From NCBI GenBank assembly GCA_905250115.1, contig CAJNOI010000015.1, positions 189,283 to 253,282 of the forward strand: a stretch of DNA of 64,000 bases. The letters are read 5' to 3'. The stretch comes from Adineta steineri. Its lineage: Eukaryota > Rotifera > Eurotatoria > Adinetida > Adinetidae. The position numbers and the translations under genes are program-made. Below, piece after piece: positions 21,906-33,753 of the stretch (within the stretch, counting starts at the first letter, position 1; each line of letters begins with the position of its first letter). The notes under the pieces were generated by a model. It was not told the DNA's origin. It searched no databases and saw only the letters and a list, made by a program, of their open reading frames with translations.

Positions 21906-22865
21906 ATGTCGGATGCTGTTTATTTTCAATTTACGCGTTATTCACAACCAATATTAGTTATTTTCGGAACAATTGGTGCTGTGCTTAATCAAGCTCTATT
22001 CTATTATCGTAAACCATTACGAATGAGTTCATGCTCATTATATTTTCGTATGCTTTCACTCAATGATCTACTTGTCATCTACATAACTATATTACCCTTA
22101 TGGCTTGCAAGTCAATTTAATATTAATCCATCAGCAAGTTATGATTGGTATTGTAGATTAAAAACTTATCTAACTGATAGTTTGTACACATTTTCACCAT
22201 ATCTGGTTGTTTTAGCTTGTCTTGATCGTTTATGTACAAGTTCAACAAATAATCGGTTACGAAAAATTGCTACAATTCGAATTGCATCTTATCTTATTCC
22301 TTGTACAGCTGCATTCATTTTTGCTGCTTATTCTCACATCTTTATTGGATATAAACGCGGTGTTGTTGCAAATGTTGCATACTGTGCCAGTTTCGATGCT
22401 TCTTACAGCAAATTTATAGGTTTATATATATTATTTTTCTTATGCATAATACCTCCTATATTGATGGTGATTTTATGTAGTATTACATTAATATTACTTC
22501 GTCGACAAAGACGTCGAATAATGCCAGTTAATCAAGCACGTTTACGACAACGTGATAATCAGTTATTGAAAATGCTTTTTATGTATGTTACATTAAATGT
22601 TATATGCAATGTTCCATTTGCTGTTACATATGTGATGCTGACATTTGAACAACCAAAATATGTAGCATTACATGTTAGTCTTTTTCGTTTATTTGGTTTA
22701 TTAATAAATGTCAATTTTTCAACAAGTTTTTATGTGTATACACTTGGTACTCCATTCTATCGACATGAATTATATAATTTTATCATGGTCATTAAAAATA
22801 AAATACAGCAAACAAGTGGTGTGTATGTTCAAAAACGAGAGACACATGGAAGTGTACGTACATGA
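21906..22865 (+). CDS. Rhodopsin-like receptor, second of a tandem pair
   Basis: Intronless, 319 residues, paralogue of the gene at 19876. The start MSDAVYFQFTRYSQP aligns with MADSIYNQLSRYTQP of the first copy, so the in-frame upstream ATG at 21867 is not favoured. It shares VLACLDRLCTSS at TM3, the basic loop RRQRRRIMPVNQARLRQRDN and the TM7 block NVNFSTSFYVYTLGTPF. Loop 3 and the TM7 end are far more conserved between the copies than the extracellular loops, as expected if G-protein coupling is kept while ligands diverge. The pair most likely arose by local duplication. Confidence 0.85.
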   Translation: MSDAVYFQFTRYSQPILVIFGTIGAVLNQALFYYRKPLRMSSCSLYFRMLSLNDLLVIYITILPLWLASQFNINPSASYDWYCRLKTYLTDSLYTFSPYLVVLACLDRLCTSSTNNRLRKIATIRIASYLIPCTAAFIFAAYSHIFIGYKRGVVANVAYCASFDASYSKFIGLYILFFLCIIPPILMVILCSITLILLRRQRRRIMPVNQARLRQRDNQLLKMLFMYVTLNVICNVPFAVTYVMLTFEQPKYVALHVSLFRLFGLLINVNFSTSFYVYTLGTPFYRHELYNFIMVIKNKIQQTSGVYVQKRETHGSVRT

Positions 22866-25061
22866 TTGAATAAACTGAACTATATTTAACTTATTATATG
22901 TATGTTGTGAAACAAAAAAATTTTATCAATTGTTGTGTGTAATAAAATATCGAAAAATAATGTATTATTATTATTTCTCTAAAAATAGTTCAAGCTGTTG
23001 AGGTGCATATAGTTTTAGAGACTTTTGTTATTATCTTAAGAAAACACTCACCTTTGTATGTTGAAGTATAAGTTCAAATGTTTGCATAATGAAAAAAATC
23101 AGTATATATTGGTACAATAGCCAGATTTCAGGTGCAAATGATATCGTTTTCTATGTAGTTATATGATATGCGATTTATCTTTAAATATTAATCAGGAAAG
23201 TCTTATTATAGTAGAAACATTCTGATAAAAATAGTACTCATCTATTTTTACGTCGTAAATGTTGTATAGCATAAGGACATTTACGTACATAGAACATGTA
23301 TATCTTTTTGAGATATTTATTAGTTCAATGATAATTTCTATCCTATAACAGATAGTATTCCTTCTCTTGAATCAAAAAAATCCTAATTTCAATGAATATA
23401 AGTTAATGATAGATTTAGATTTTTACAGACTAAGTTTTTGTACTTTTCATCGAGAGAATAGTATCATATCCAGTTCTTTTTTTCTTCAAAAAATCATTGA
23501 AAAGTCAAAGAATTATTTTCATAGAATGTCTAGTCAATTATTAAGAATAAAATATATATATACAATGCATTGATTGCACCAAATAGTATATTTCTTCCAT
23601 ATGTTAAGTATATGATTTTATATTATAATGAAATGACTATTTTATTAAATTTAGCATGTAAACAATAGTCTATTCAAGTTGTTAAAGTAAATACTTCATC
23701 AGATTATTCTTTAAATTTTATTTTGAATATAAACTATTGTATATTAAATAACTTAGAATGAAGTACATGTTTAATTATTAAAATTAAAACTGAATAGATT
23801 CTTCGTAAAATAAAGAAAAGAGTAATACATTATTTTTTTGCAAATTAATAGAAAAATTTATTAGATACTTAAAAAAATATTTATGTTTACTGATATTTTA
23901 AAATCTAATTGTTTATTCTAGAGCAGCTATTGCGTGCAGAACAATGTGTTTGAAAGTTTATCAAAATAGATCAATTATACTATTTTCTGTGGTAATTAAA
24001 ATGAAGGTTATTTTATCGAACAATACGTTTACTTCGTCATAAAATTATACTGAAGAACACTTGACTCTATTTTTGTTTAACATACATTTCATAATTAGTG
24101 TTGTCAATCAATTCTCTTCGTAGTTCTTTTGACCTTTATAACATTAATAAGTGCAGATTTTCAACAAAGAATTTTTCTATTTTAAAATTTTTAAATATAA
24201 ATAAATGATAGATCTACGTGCACAGTCACTCATTAATAAAACTTCTAGGCTAAGAATAGTAATATTCAACTAAAATTTAAATTATAAATGAATTAGAAAT
24301 TTATATGGATGAATAATTTGCAACAATACATACAATTTATATTATATGAATACATAAAGCGTATATTTCCGTTCATTCACAATGTCTTCAAAGATTAAGA
24401 AATAATTTTGAAAACTTCGGTTTTAAATCTAATTTAGTCTTAAGACAGATAAATTTTATAACAAAATTCTGACGTCGATAAAGTCAATAACTATTCACGA
24501 GATAAATATAAGACGCTGTTCATCCAATCGTGACTAAAATATTTTTTAGTACAGAATGAGTCATACGATAGGCAATATACCTCTAATATGGCTCTCGAAA
24601 AACCAATAAGGTTATTTGACTGATTTAATGTCGAATAGGTATACAGTTCGTTAGTAATCATATTTTTACCGAATCTAAAAAATTTATTTCGGTAATTTCA
24701 TGTCTTAGGTAGGTAGACAATTGATAATTTAAATATTTTCTTATTATAAAATGAATTCTTATAATTTATCACGAATTTTCTTTTTATATTAACATTTGTT
24801 AAATTTATGCACAAGGTCATATGTAAGATAGTAAGAAAAGAAAAAAAAAATATTAAGTACGTTTTTACTGTTTGTGAGACAACGTCTAAAAAGTGAAATA
24901 GTTTGTGAAGAAACAGAAAAGAAGAAAAAAAAAACGAGAAAAATATTTTGAGGATCATATAGCGTTTTACAGTGCATAGAGAGTGCATTTACCGTCGCAG
25001 ATAGAGATATATAAAAACAGTGTATTACACTAAAGCAGTATACACTGTATTCAAACATTAT
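22866..25061. other. Intergenic DNA
   Basis: 2.2 kb, extremely AT-rich, with an AATAAA signal just after 22940. Minus-strand open frames at 24698-25118 are Phe/Ser-rich shadows without domains. The nuclear receptor leader begins near its end. Nothing else recognised. Confidence 0.4.
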
Positions 25062-26648
25062 ATGGAGAAAGATTCGTCTATAACGTCCGACGATGATGAT
25101 ACAGGTCAATCGGTACAATCTCGTCCTCCATGTGCTGTATGTGGTGCACCGTCTATAGGTAAACTATTATTTTTTTCTGTATATATTATAAACTTATACT
25201 TTTTATTATTTTATCTTCAGGGAGAAATTTCGATGCAATGACATGTTTATCATGTAAAGGTATCAACTTTTAAATGTTATTCATCTTACTTACTAATATT
25301 CAGAGAAAAAGATTAAAAAAAGTGCATTTAATACGAGATTATCCTCATTGACATCGTTTAACTGATAGCGAATAAAATGTATATATAGAATCGGCGTCCT
25401 CTACTGGAGGTGTTCTTTTGACCTCTTCTATGTAACAAAAATTTTAGCGTTAAGAAAGAATAATATTAATTTACGCATATATAATTCATCAGTATTTATC
25501 TAAATTTATTAATTTCTAGCATTTTTTCGTCGTAATGCCTATAATGAAAATGTAAGTTGAACGATTTCTTTTCGATATAATCAAATTTTTATATATTTTA
25601 AGCTTATTTATACATGTCGGATAAGAAATTCATGTCCAATATCATCTATAACAAGAAGACATTGCTCAGCTTGTCGTCTTAAGAAATGTTTTCATCAGGG
25701 TATGAAAAAAGAACTTATTCGAAGTTTGAATGCAATCAATAATGCTACATCTACTGCAATAATAAATCGACCACCACCACCACAACAACACCAATCGTTA
25801 AGATCGACTACTGTAAAATCATTTAATAATAAAATATTTTTTAACGAGTTTTTTATATTATTTAGATTGGTTCAATACCTCAAACGAATCGATCTGTTTT
25901 ATCATCTAATGATTGGACTTTATTAACGAATATTCGCGGTGTTTATGAAGAATATTGTATTAATAAATTTATTGAATCCCATGAAATCATTCCACTTATA
26001 CCACCTATACAACCATATCGATCACGTATTAAATTACAACGTTTACTTGATCTTCGATATAAATACACAATTATTGTTGCTTCATTTATAAAACGTATTC
26101 TTCAACTAGATTCATTTCATATATCATCAGAACATCATTATCATTATTTGAAAACCAGTTTTCCATGTTTAACATCTGTAAATGTTAGTGAATTAATGAA
26201 ATCTAAAGTACTAGAATTTTTACCATGGGAACATGATCAATTAGTAGTACAAGCTGTTCTATCAGACGAGATTATTCTACGTGCAGAAACGATTTTAAAT
26301 GCATTTCAAACATTTGCACCATATGATCCATTTATTATGAAATTATGGGTTATTATACTTGCATTATCATCTCAAACAATGCCTTTAATTAAAAAAGATC
26401 AATATATTGCAAGAGATTTTGATTCTGTGCCAAAAAATCTCTTGACAAGTCAAAATTATTATCTAACACTTCTCTGGAAATATGTGATATATCGTCTGGG
26501 TTATAATAATGGTATAAATTTCTTAGTCAGATTTATTCAAAATTTTCTTCGAAGACAAAAACTTGAAGCTGATGTGATTGAAGTAATACAAAATAGAGAT
26601 GATCATGGTCAACTTATACAATTTATACAGATGAATCTAACAATTTAG
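25062..26648 (+). CDS. Nuclear hormone receptor, short form
   Basis: Five exons (25062-25158, 25221-25259, 25520-25551, 25603-25812, 25866-26648) give 386 residues. The first zinc finger is built from three small exons: CAVCGAPSIGRNFDAMTCLSC with the P-box region CLSCKAFFRRNA. The second finger is YTCRIRNSCPISS then RRHCSACRLKKCF, followed by the basic HQGMKKELIRS extension. All eight zinc cysteines are present. A short Pro/Gln hinge leads to an alpha-helical ligand-binding domain of about 200 residues with a typical FVRFIQNFLR-like end. The P-box reads C-L-S-C-K-A rather than C-E-G-C-K-G/A, so DNA specificity may differ from the usual half-site. It should act in the nucleus as a ligand-dependent or orphan transcription factor. 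The start at 25062 (MEKDSS) is the first ATG in frame. Confidence 0.85.
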
Positions 26649-28582
26649 TTGTATGTTTATAATACAAGAATAATATTTTTTAATATAAGCTCATTATTAT
26701 ATACTTCGATGTTGTGAATAATCTGTGTAAGAACAAAGAAAAACAAGGTGATATTTTTTGTTTTGATTTCAATACTAATATTGAAAAAGTTTTAACTCGT
26801 TTAAGAAAATATAAACAAATAGAAAAATGTAAAACGTATTATTATTTGCACTAATATATTAATCTCACAACAGTTCAATAGGAGATAAAATTTTAAAATA
26901 ATGATTTTTTTTTGTTTTAATATCTAACTAAGAAACTAATGAAACTGATTTTTGTATTTCTACATATCCTTCGACTGTATGAAACGGTTCGAATTATATG
27001 TGCCAATGAAGAATGACTCACCACTTATATTTAAAAGTAACATTCCTTACATTCTATTTCGACTGATTCTGATCTGATAGAATAGATACATGTAATGATA
27101 ACTGTACATAACGAATATAATTTATGTATTAAATAAATAACTATGATATAAATATTATAAATGAGTATAGAAACAATTTTGGACAATCAAAAAGATAATT
27201 TTTTGTATAATATTTAATTATTTGATGGTAACATTGTATCGAAGAAAGAAATATTGTACACTACTAAAAAACGTTTTTTTATTGATAATAATATAGAATT
27301 ATTCTCTCAACTGTAGGCAGGATCATATAAAAAAAATTGTTTGTGTGTTGGGGTCAAAAAAACACTCACATTAGAAATTAAAATTAGATATAAAAACAAG
27401 TTTGATTAACGCTTTTTTAGTGTATCTTGATGCAGAGAAGTTGAATCTAAGGTTTCCTGGTCATGCAACTCAGAGGGGGATTAATGAGAACGAATAGACA
27501 TTAAATTTTCAAAAAACAATCGGTTTTTGGTTGTATTTCGATGTGGAGAAATCAAATCTGAGTTATGCTGAGCGTATGAGTATGGATGGAGCAGCGGATA
27601 TCGGTGTGAGACGGTGGTAAAGAAGAGACCAATCCATACTCAAATTCTCATGCAAGAAATAGCATTTTTTTGCTTAACCTTCATTTTCTGAATGCAAAAA
27701 TCGTGAAATTCTCGAATTTTAGATATTAAAATGGGCTCTTATGCTAGAATCAAGAAAATGTATGTTTTATAGTTAATTTTTTTAACCTTTGCGCTCTTTC
27801 ATTAAGTTTTGCTTAAGGCTTGTTAAGAATAATGGAAGTCAGAAAACGAAGCATCACCGTAAACGATAAGCGTGTGATATAGCGATCGAGTAGTCGGGAG
27901 TGGTGGGTAATAAGAACGCCGGCTGCAAGCTGTACCTAGCATTATACTGAAGTTAATTAAAATCTTTAATGACAATTTTGAGCAAATTTATCGCTGATGC
28001 ATATTTATGTAGAGAAATTTTCTAAGAAAACAGAATTCAACAAGAAGTGACAAACAAAGATAAAGCCAAATTTAGTCGATGGTCAAGCGAGTCTACGCGA
28101 CGAGCATTACTTGTCTATTAAATAACACTCATTTAGCTATCAATAACTTGTTTTACTTTTATTTTATACCAAAGCATCTGTACTATTTAAATTGTTTGAA
28201 AATTATTTCTAATCACAATAAAATATATTACAATATATAGACTATTCAATAAATCAGAAAATATTAGTCATAGATAGTATTTTATTCAAGAAGAACACAA
28301 AACAAAGTATAATAACCATAGATATGAAATCGATCTCTAAAAAGATAAAATTCTTTCGCTAAAGAAAATATTGAACACAGCTTGTCCTTCTAGTTTTTCT
28401 ATTTATTACATAAATAAATCTTTATTTCAAATTCGTTTCTATTATATATAAAAAGAATAAATTTCGTTTTTCTGCTCATTAGCCTTTAGCCACGTATAAA
28501 ATATGGCATCAGCTGTCTCTATTCTTTTCTAACATAATTTTATTTCTTAAAAAGCCTTACACTATCTTCTTTTTCTTCAATC
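26649..28582. other. Intergenic DNA with degenerate repeats
   Basis: 1.9 kb. The stretch 27410-27660 has direct and inverted repeats described separately. At 28084-28114 a sequence resembling part of ORC5 intron 2 occurs in inverted orientation. The last 150 bp contain TATATATAAAAAG and are the likely promoter of the SEL1L3-like gene. No open frame supported. Confidence 0.4.
27410..27654. repeat. Direct repeat and hairpin, possible degenerate insertion
   Basis: About 45 bases starting at 27410 (CGCTTTTTTAGTGTATCTTG) recur with mismatches 111 bases later at 27521 (CGGTTTTTGGTTGTATTTCG). Immediately after, GCGTATGAGTATGGAT (27571-27586) pairs with ATCCATACTCAAATTCTCAT (27632-27651) around a 45-nt loop. 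The region is less AT-rich than its flanks. Confidence 0.5.
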
Positions 28583-31500
28583 ATGCTAAGTAAAAACTAC
28601 TTGAATGTCATATTCATCTATTCCATATATTGTTTTTATTTAACTCAATGTCAAATAACTAATGAGTATAATCAACTATTATCAAATGAACTTGATTATA
28701 TTGATGTTAAACATGTTCCAACAATAATTCATAATGATAATGTTTATTTACCAATTATTTATAAATGTTCATCATTATCACGACGTCGTATATCATTATC
28801 TATTCGTATTGAACGAACATTATATCGATCTAATTTTGCTGTTTTTCGTCGTCATTGGTTTTGTCAAAACACAACACAAATGAAGATTCGTTATATACGT
28901 GTACGTTTACATCGTTCACTTGCATATGCTTCCGATAGTCAATCTAATTTTCAATCATTACCAATTGAACAAGGACAACTGCATCTAATAATGTATAATA
29001 ATGAACAAGAAAATGAAAATGAAATTCTAAGAAAAGTTCTATATAATATAAGATTTTTACCAGTATATAAAAGACCAAGTATTCGTTCATTTCGATGGAA
29101 TCCTTTAATAAACAAAACAATCGAAAATATTTGTCCGAAAGAACCTGGTAAGATTTTCTTTTATCTATAAAGATAAATAAATATATATTCGTTTATTGAA
29201 TAGAAATTGTACGAGTTATAAATTATCCATTAGTAATGACGGGTAATGCTTATGGAAAATATTTTACTCTACCACAATATCAACAATATAGTTTACGATT
29301 AGAACAACAGATGCGATTAATACGACCGAAGTAAAGTAACGAAATTTTGTATTTTTATTAATACTAAAATCTTTCTATTAGATTTTCAATTATATTTTGG
29401 TTATATATTGATGAATATTGCACAAGTGAATACTTTAGAAATTATTGTGGTATTTTACAACATTTAACATTTAATAATACACATTTAACTCCAGAAATAT
29501 TTCTTAGTCAAGAAGGTTTTTCGTTTTATTATTACAATTTTGATTTTTCGATTATTTTTTAATTGTAGGACGTATAAGAATAAATCTGTATGGATCTTTA
29601 TATGCTCTAGAAGGAACGGGAGCAGAAACTATTGCATCAGTACCAAGACATGATTGGTGTCGAGTAGCTTTAATTGTTGATGAATATCATGTAGATAGAA
29701 ATTGAACTAACAATTTCGAATGATATTTATTTCTTTTTATATTTTAGTGGAAAATCTATATAAATTGTGTTCAAACTTGGGATAAACCAATTATAGCTTC
29801 ACATACGTAATTAAATATTTCTTATGATTTTAAACTATTAAAAACAATTATTTATTTAAGTTCTTCTATATATTATTATTCTAATGATGAATTGGGCACA
29901 TTTATGGTTGGTGGTAGTGACATAACACATTCATTTCGAGGATTTATTAGTCAAATGGATATATATCGACGAATCGCACTTACTTATGAACAAGTTTGTA
30001 TTGCATCTATTAATTATTTATATAAAAATCAAATTTATTTTAGTTACCAAAAAAACTCGATATGTCATCAATGCCATTTTTACCATCAATAGTTCCACAA
30101 TCAAATGAATGTAAATATTATATTCATTTATTCAAACAATGTTATGAACAATTTATTCTATTTAATAAACGTATTCAACAAAAATGTAAGTTCTACGGAA
30201 TTCTATAATACAATTATTAAATGAATGATGATTACTTAGTTACATGTAATGCTCGACCATTTGTTTTCAATCAATCGAATCAACAATGTTTACTTATTCG
30301 AACATGGAAACAAAAATTATCATCTGGTGATATTCGTTATAGAATTTTTCGAGCATTACGACGACAAATCATGAATTCAACAACTGATGTAGCTAATAAA
30401 CTTTTCGATTTAACAATAAAATTACTAGTAAAAATTTGCTTATATTTTCAATTAAACATATATATTATAGGAAAATGATAATATTGATATATCATGTAAT
30501 CAAATAATTACTTGGTCAGAACAAGCGATGTGTTATGGTCATTCATCAGCTCATTCTCTTCTTGCTACTTTCTATCAATTTGGTCTTTGTGGTATTAAAC
30601 GTAATTCAACTCGAGTATGTTTGTATTTTATAAAGTACTTTCAAGTAAATAATCAATAACATATTGTTGAACTTGAGGTTTTATTGATTGATGTTGCTGC
30701 TGTTGAGATTGAGTTATATTCTCGAAATTTATTAATCTTTCAATAATATGTTCAAGTAATTGATCTTGTAAAAATTCTCGAAACAAAATAAGATCGATTA
30801 TAAATGAAACTAATGTAAGAATTCCCATCATATAAATACATATAGCAAATGTTTGTGCTTTATCTACTGATTCTAAACGAAATTTAAATAAACATGAAGA
30901 TTGATAGGATATTCCATTATCATTAAAACATGATGGTGGAATAGGAATATGTAATTCAGCAAAATCTCCTAATCCCATAAGACCACAACATTGAAGACGT
31001 TTATGAACATGATCTAATACTATATCAAATGTAATATTAATTATCTTCGAATTCTTTCCATATTGATACAAATCGTTTGAAGATAATGATGTATTATGAA
31101 ATGGCTGAGTTGAATAAGTTAAAAGTGCATAATTATAATGAGCCTAAATAAATATGAAAAGAAAATAATTATTGTTCGTTTTATATTTTACTTTAAAAAA
31201 TAAGGATGCTGGTGCACCGATTTGTCTTTCATCAAAATATATAGCTGATGCAATAAGTAATGAACAAGTATGAATAAGTAAAAGAAGTAAACAATGATTA
31301 AAAAGATATATTTTTGATTCGGAATAAACAGCATTTATACCATATATAGATATAAATATAGTTGATATTGAACCACTAATACAAATAGATATAAGAAAAT
31401 AAAAATCTTTAATAATGATAGATTTTTCTGGTGCATAATTTTGACGATTATTTATTGTTGTTCGTTGTGCAGTAAGAATAGATAAAACAAGTATTGTTAT

Positions 31501-33583
31501 AGCTAGAATTATTGTTAATATACTCATTATATAGAGTAAAAATTTAATTAAATTAAAAATAAAACGATCCATTTATTTTTCTTTGTATTACATTAAATAG
31601 GCGCTTGAATTATTATTTTCGGGTGCGTTGTATAATGATCGAATTAGTTTACTTGCACTTGGCCATCGACATTATTATGGTTTCGATGGTTTTCCACTTG
31701 ATTATGATGCAGCATATGGTTTGTTTATTCAATAAACTTATCAATTTCAATATATTGATATTTTAGTTTATTATCGACAAATGTCTGTTATATCCCGGCA
31801 TGAATATTACAATCCAAAATCTGGTGAAGTTAGTTTATATGAATTATTTTTCTAAATAAAGAAAAACAAAAGAATAATTTTAGGCAGCAATGGAATTTAT
31901 TCATCTTACAGATGAGAAACTTATTGAAGAACTTACATTTGATAAAAGTGATTCATTCTATTGGCTTAAACAACAAGCAACACAAGGCGTTGTATCAGCT
32001 CAAGTATTTATTAGATAAATATTTTAATGAGTAAAAATAAAACATAAAAAAAATTTTTATTTAGAGTTATTTAGGTGGATTAATGTATAATGGTCGAAAT
32101 GGTCTAACGCGTAATATTCAAGCTGCTGTAGAATATTTTCGTTTAGGTGCTGCTCAAAATGATGCTGCATCACATTATAGTTATGGATTAGCTCTTCTCA
32201 AAGTAAATTGAATTCTTATTTTGTTCGAGTATTTATATAGAAATGTAGGGACAAGGTGTAAAACAAAATATAACTGAAGCTATTATTCAACTTGAAAAAG
32301 CTGTTGAGCATGGTTATCTTGGTGCACTAGTTTCTTTAGGTTATCATGCATATGAAATGGAAAAGAATTATACAAAAGCAGTACGATATTGGAAAGATTG
32401 TTTTGATCGAATACATGATATTCATTGTGCTTATAATCTCGTTAGTTATTTTTTTGTTGAATATTCTAAATCCTTTTTTTTTAATATTTAGGGTATCATG
32501 TGGACAGCTGGTCATTATCCACCACATTATGTTGTAGATCATGTTCAAGCTTGGTATTACTATTCATTTGCTGCATTACATGGGCAAATTGATGCAAAAA
32601 CTGTTGTAGCATATTATAATGCACGTGGAGGTCATCCTGTTATTATTAGAAATGCTTCACTTTCTGCGATGTAAGTTCAAGTATTTTCCATATATGTATA
32701 TAATATATTATTTATTTAGCTGGGCACGTAATGTTGCTGAAGAAAGTTCAGGAGTAGGAACAATCGCTCGACGAGCACTTGAAGCTTATCGTGATAGACG
32801 ATGGTAAAAAAATATGTTATTATAGAAAAATCTATTTATAATACTCTATTCATAGGCAAACATCATTTATATTTTATTTACAAACTGCATTAGCTGGTGT
32901 TAAACTTGGATATTTTAATGCTGGTTATTTATGTAAAGATTTTAAAAATGAAAGTTCATACGATTGCATAGAAGAATTCTTAAACAAATATTTATTAATA
33001 CATGGTGATAATACAAATGTAGATTCTTATGCTTTATCAACTGTTGCTGATTACTATCAATGGAATAAAACAAATCTAACAAAAGTAATACAACTCTATG
33101 CTCAATTATATCGAAATGGTGATCCACAAGTAAACACATAATTGATTAAAAGAAATTGATTAGTTTTCAAGATTTGTTTAGGGTTTATATAATTTAGCTC
33201 AATTGGAAGAAAACGCGAATTCAAATAATACAATTCCAATGGATATTTGGATAGATATTGGTATTAAATTTGATGAAAAAATCGTATCAAATCGATATCG
33301 AAAATTACAAGCTATTTATCAACAGTATGATATTGTTTTTATGCTTCATGCATTCTTACAAACAATTTTTTTCTTTTAGTTGTCGAAAATTAAAAACAGC
33401 AAAATCTGATGAATCATATATTCCCTGTACACTTGCTTATATAAAAGTATCGACAATATTTTTTCTTAATGAACAATCTAAGGTAAATATTCATTATCCT
33501 ATAAATTCTTAAGAATATTTTTTGTTTAGATTGTTATAACCATCACTCTTACAATATTAACAACATATTTATACTTTTATTGA
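28583..33583 (+). CDS. SEL1L3: SEL1L3-like type I membrane protein with Sel1 repeats
   Basis: Twenty exons give 1026 residues: 28583-29147, 29204-29330, 29382-29515, 29569-29690, 29748-29806, 29861-29993, 30044-30185, 30240-30427, 30471-30614, 31601-31718, 31767-31828, 31884-32003, 32065-32202, 32249-32440, 32492-32670, 32720-32803, 32856-33129, 33182-33324, 33380-33482 and 33530-33583. A signal peptide (VIFIYSIYCFYLTQCQ) is followed by a beta-rich region with a concanavalin/LamG-like segment (FSIIFWLYIDEYC, WCRVALIVDE, GFISQMDIYRR). Then come Sel1 repeats (ALGHRHYYGFDGFPLDYDAA; SYLGGLMYNGRNGLTRNIQA). A C-terminal helix IVITITLTILTTYLYFY is the membrane anchor. Order and length match SEL1L3 (about 1130 residues in human). 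Its function there is poorly known, so roles of the related ERAD protein SEL1L should not be assumed. Intron 9 is 986 bp because it houses a tetraspanin gene. Confidence 0.85.
30628..31572 (-). CDS. Tetraspanin nested antisense in the SEL1L3 intron
   Basis: Two exons on the minus strand, 31192-31572 and 30628-31143, joined phase 0 over a 48-nt intron, give 298 residues. TM1 (FLLYIMSILTIILAITILVL), TM2 (FYFLISICISGSISTIF), TM3 (LLLLLIHTCSLLIASAIYF) and TM4 (FAICIYMMGILTLVSFIIDL) flank a large extracellular loop. That loop holds the signature CCG (RLQCCGLMGLGDF) and further cysteines (PPSCF, SSCLF). Tetraspanins organise plasma-membrane microdomains by binding partner receptors and integrins. 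The coding region fits the host intron almost exactly: its stop is 13 nt from the host 5' splice site and its ATG 28 nt from the host 3' splice site. Its promoter and poly(A) site must therefore lie in host exons or be minimal. Confidence 0.9.
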
Positions 33584-33753
33584 ATGTAAAAAAAGAACAA
33601 GAATATTTTTTTGTTGTTGTATTGATTTGCCACCGAATATTTAAATAATAAAACTTGATATTATTTATCTATGCAATCTATTAATTTTGTTTTTTATTAG
33701 CTAATATTTTTTTTTATGAAAATATATACATGTATCTGACAATTCGAGAGTTA

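Noticed and set aside
27780-27960. Structured RNA or tRNA gene in a locally G+C-richer stretch
   Set aside because: No cloverleaf, no A/B box pair, no clear stem set could be drawn.
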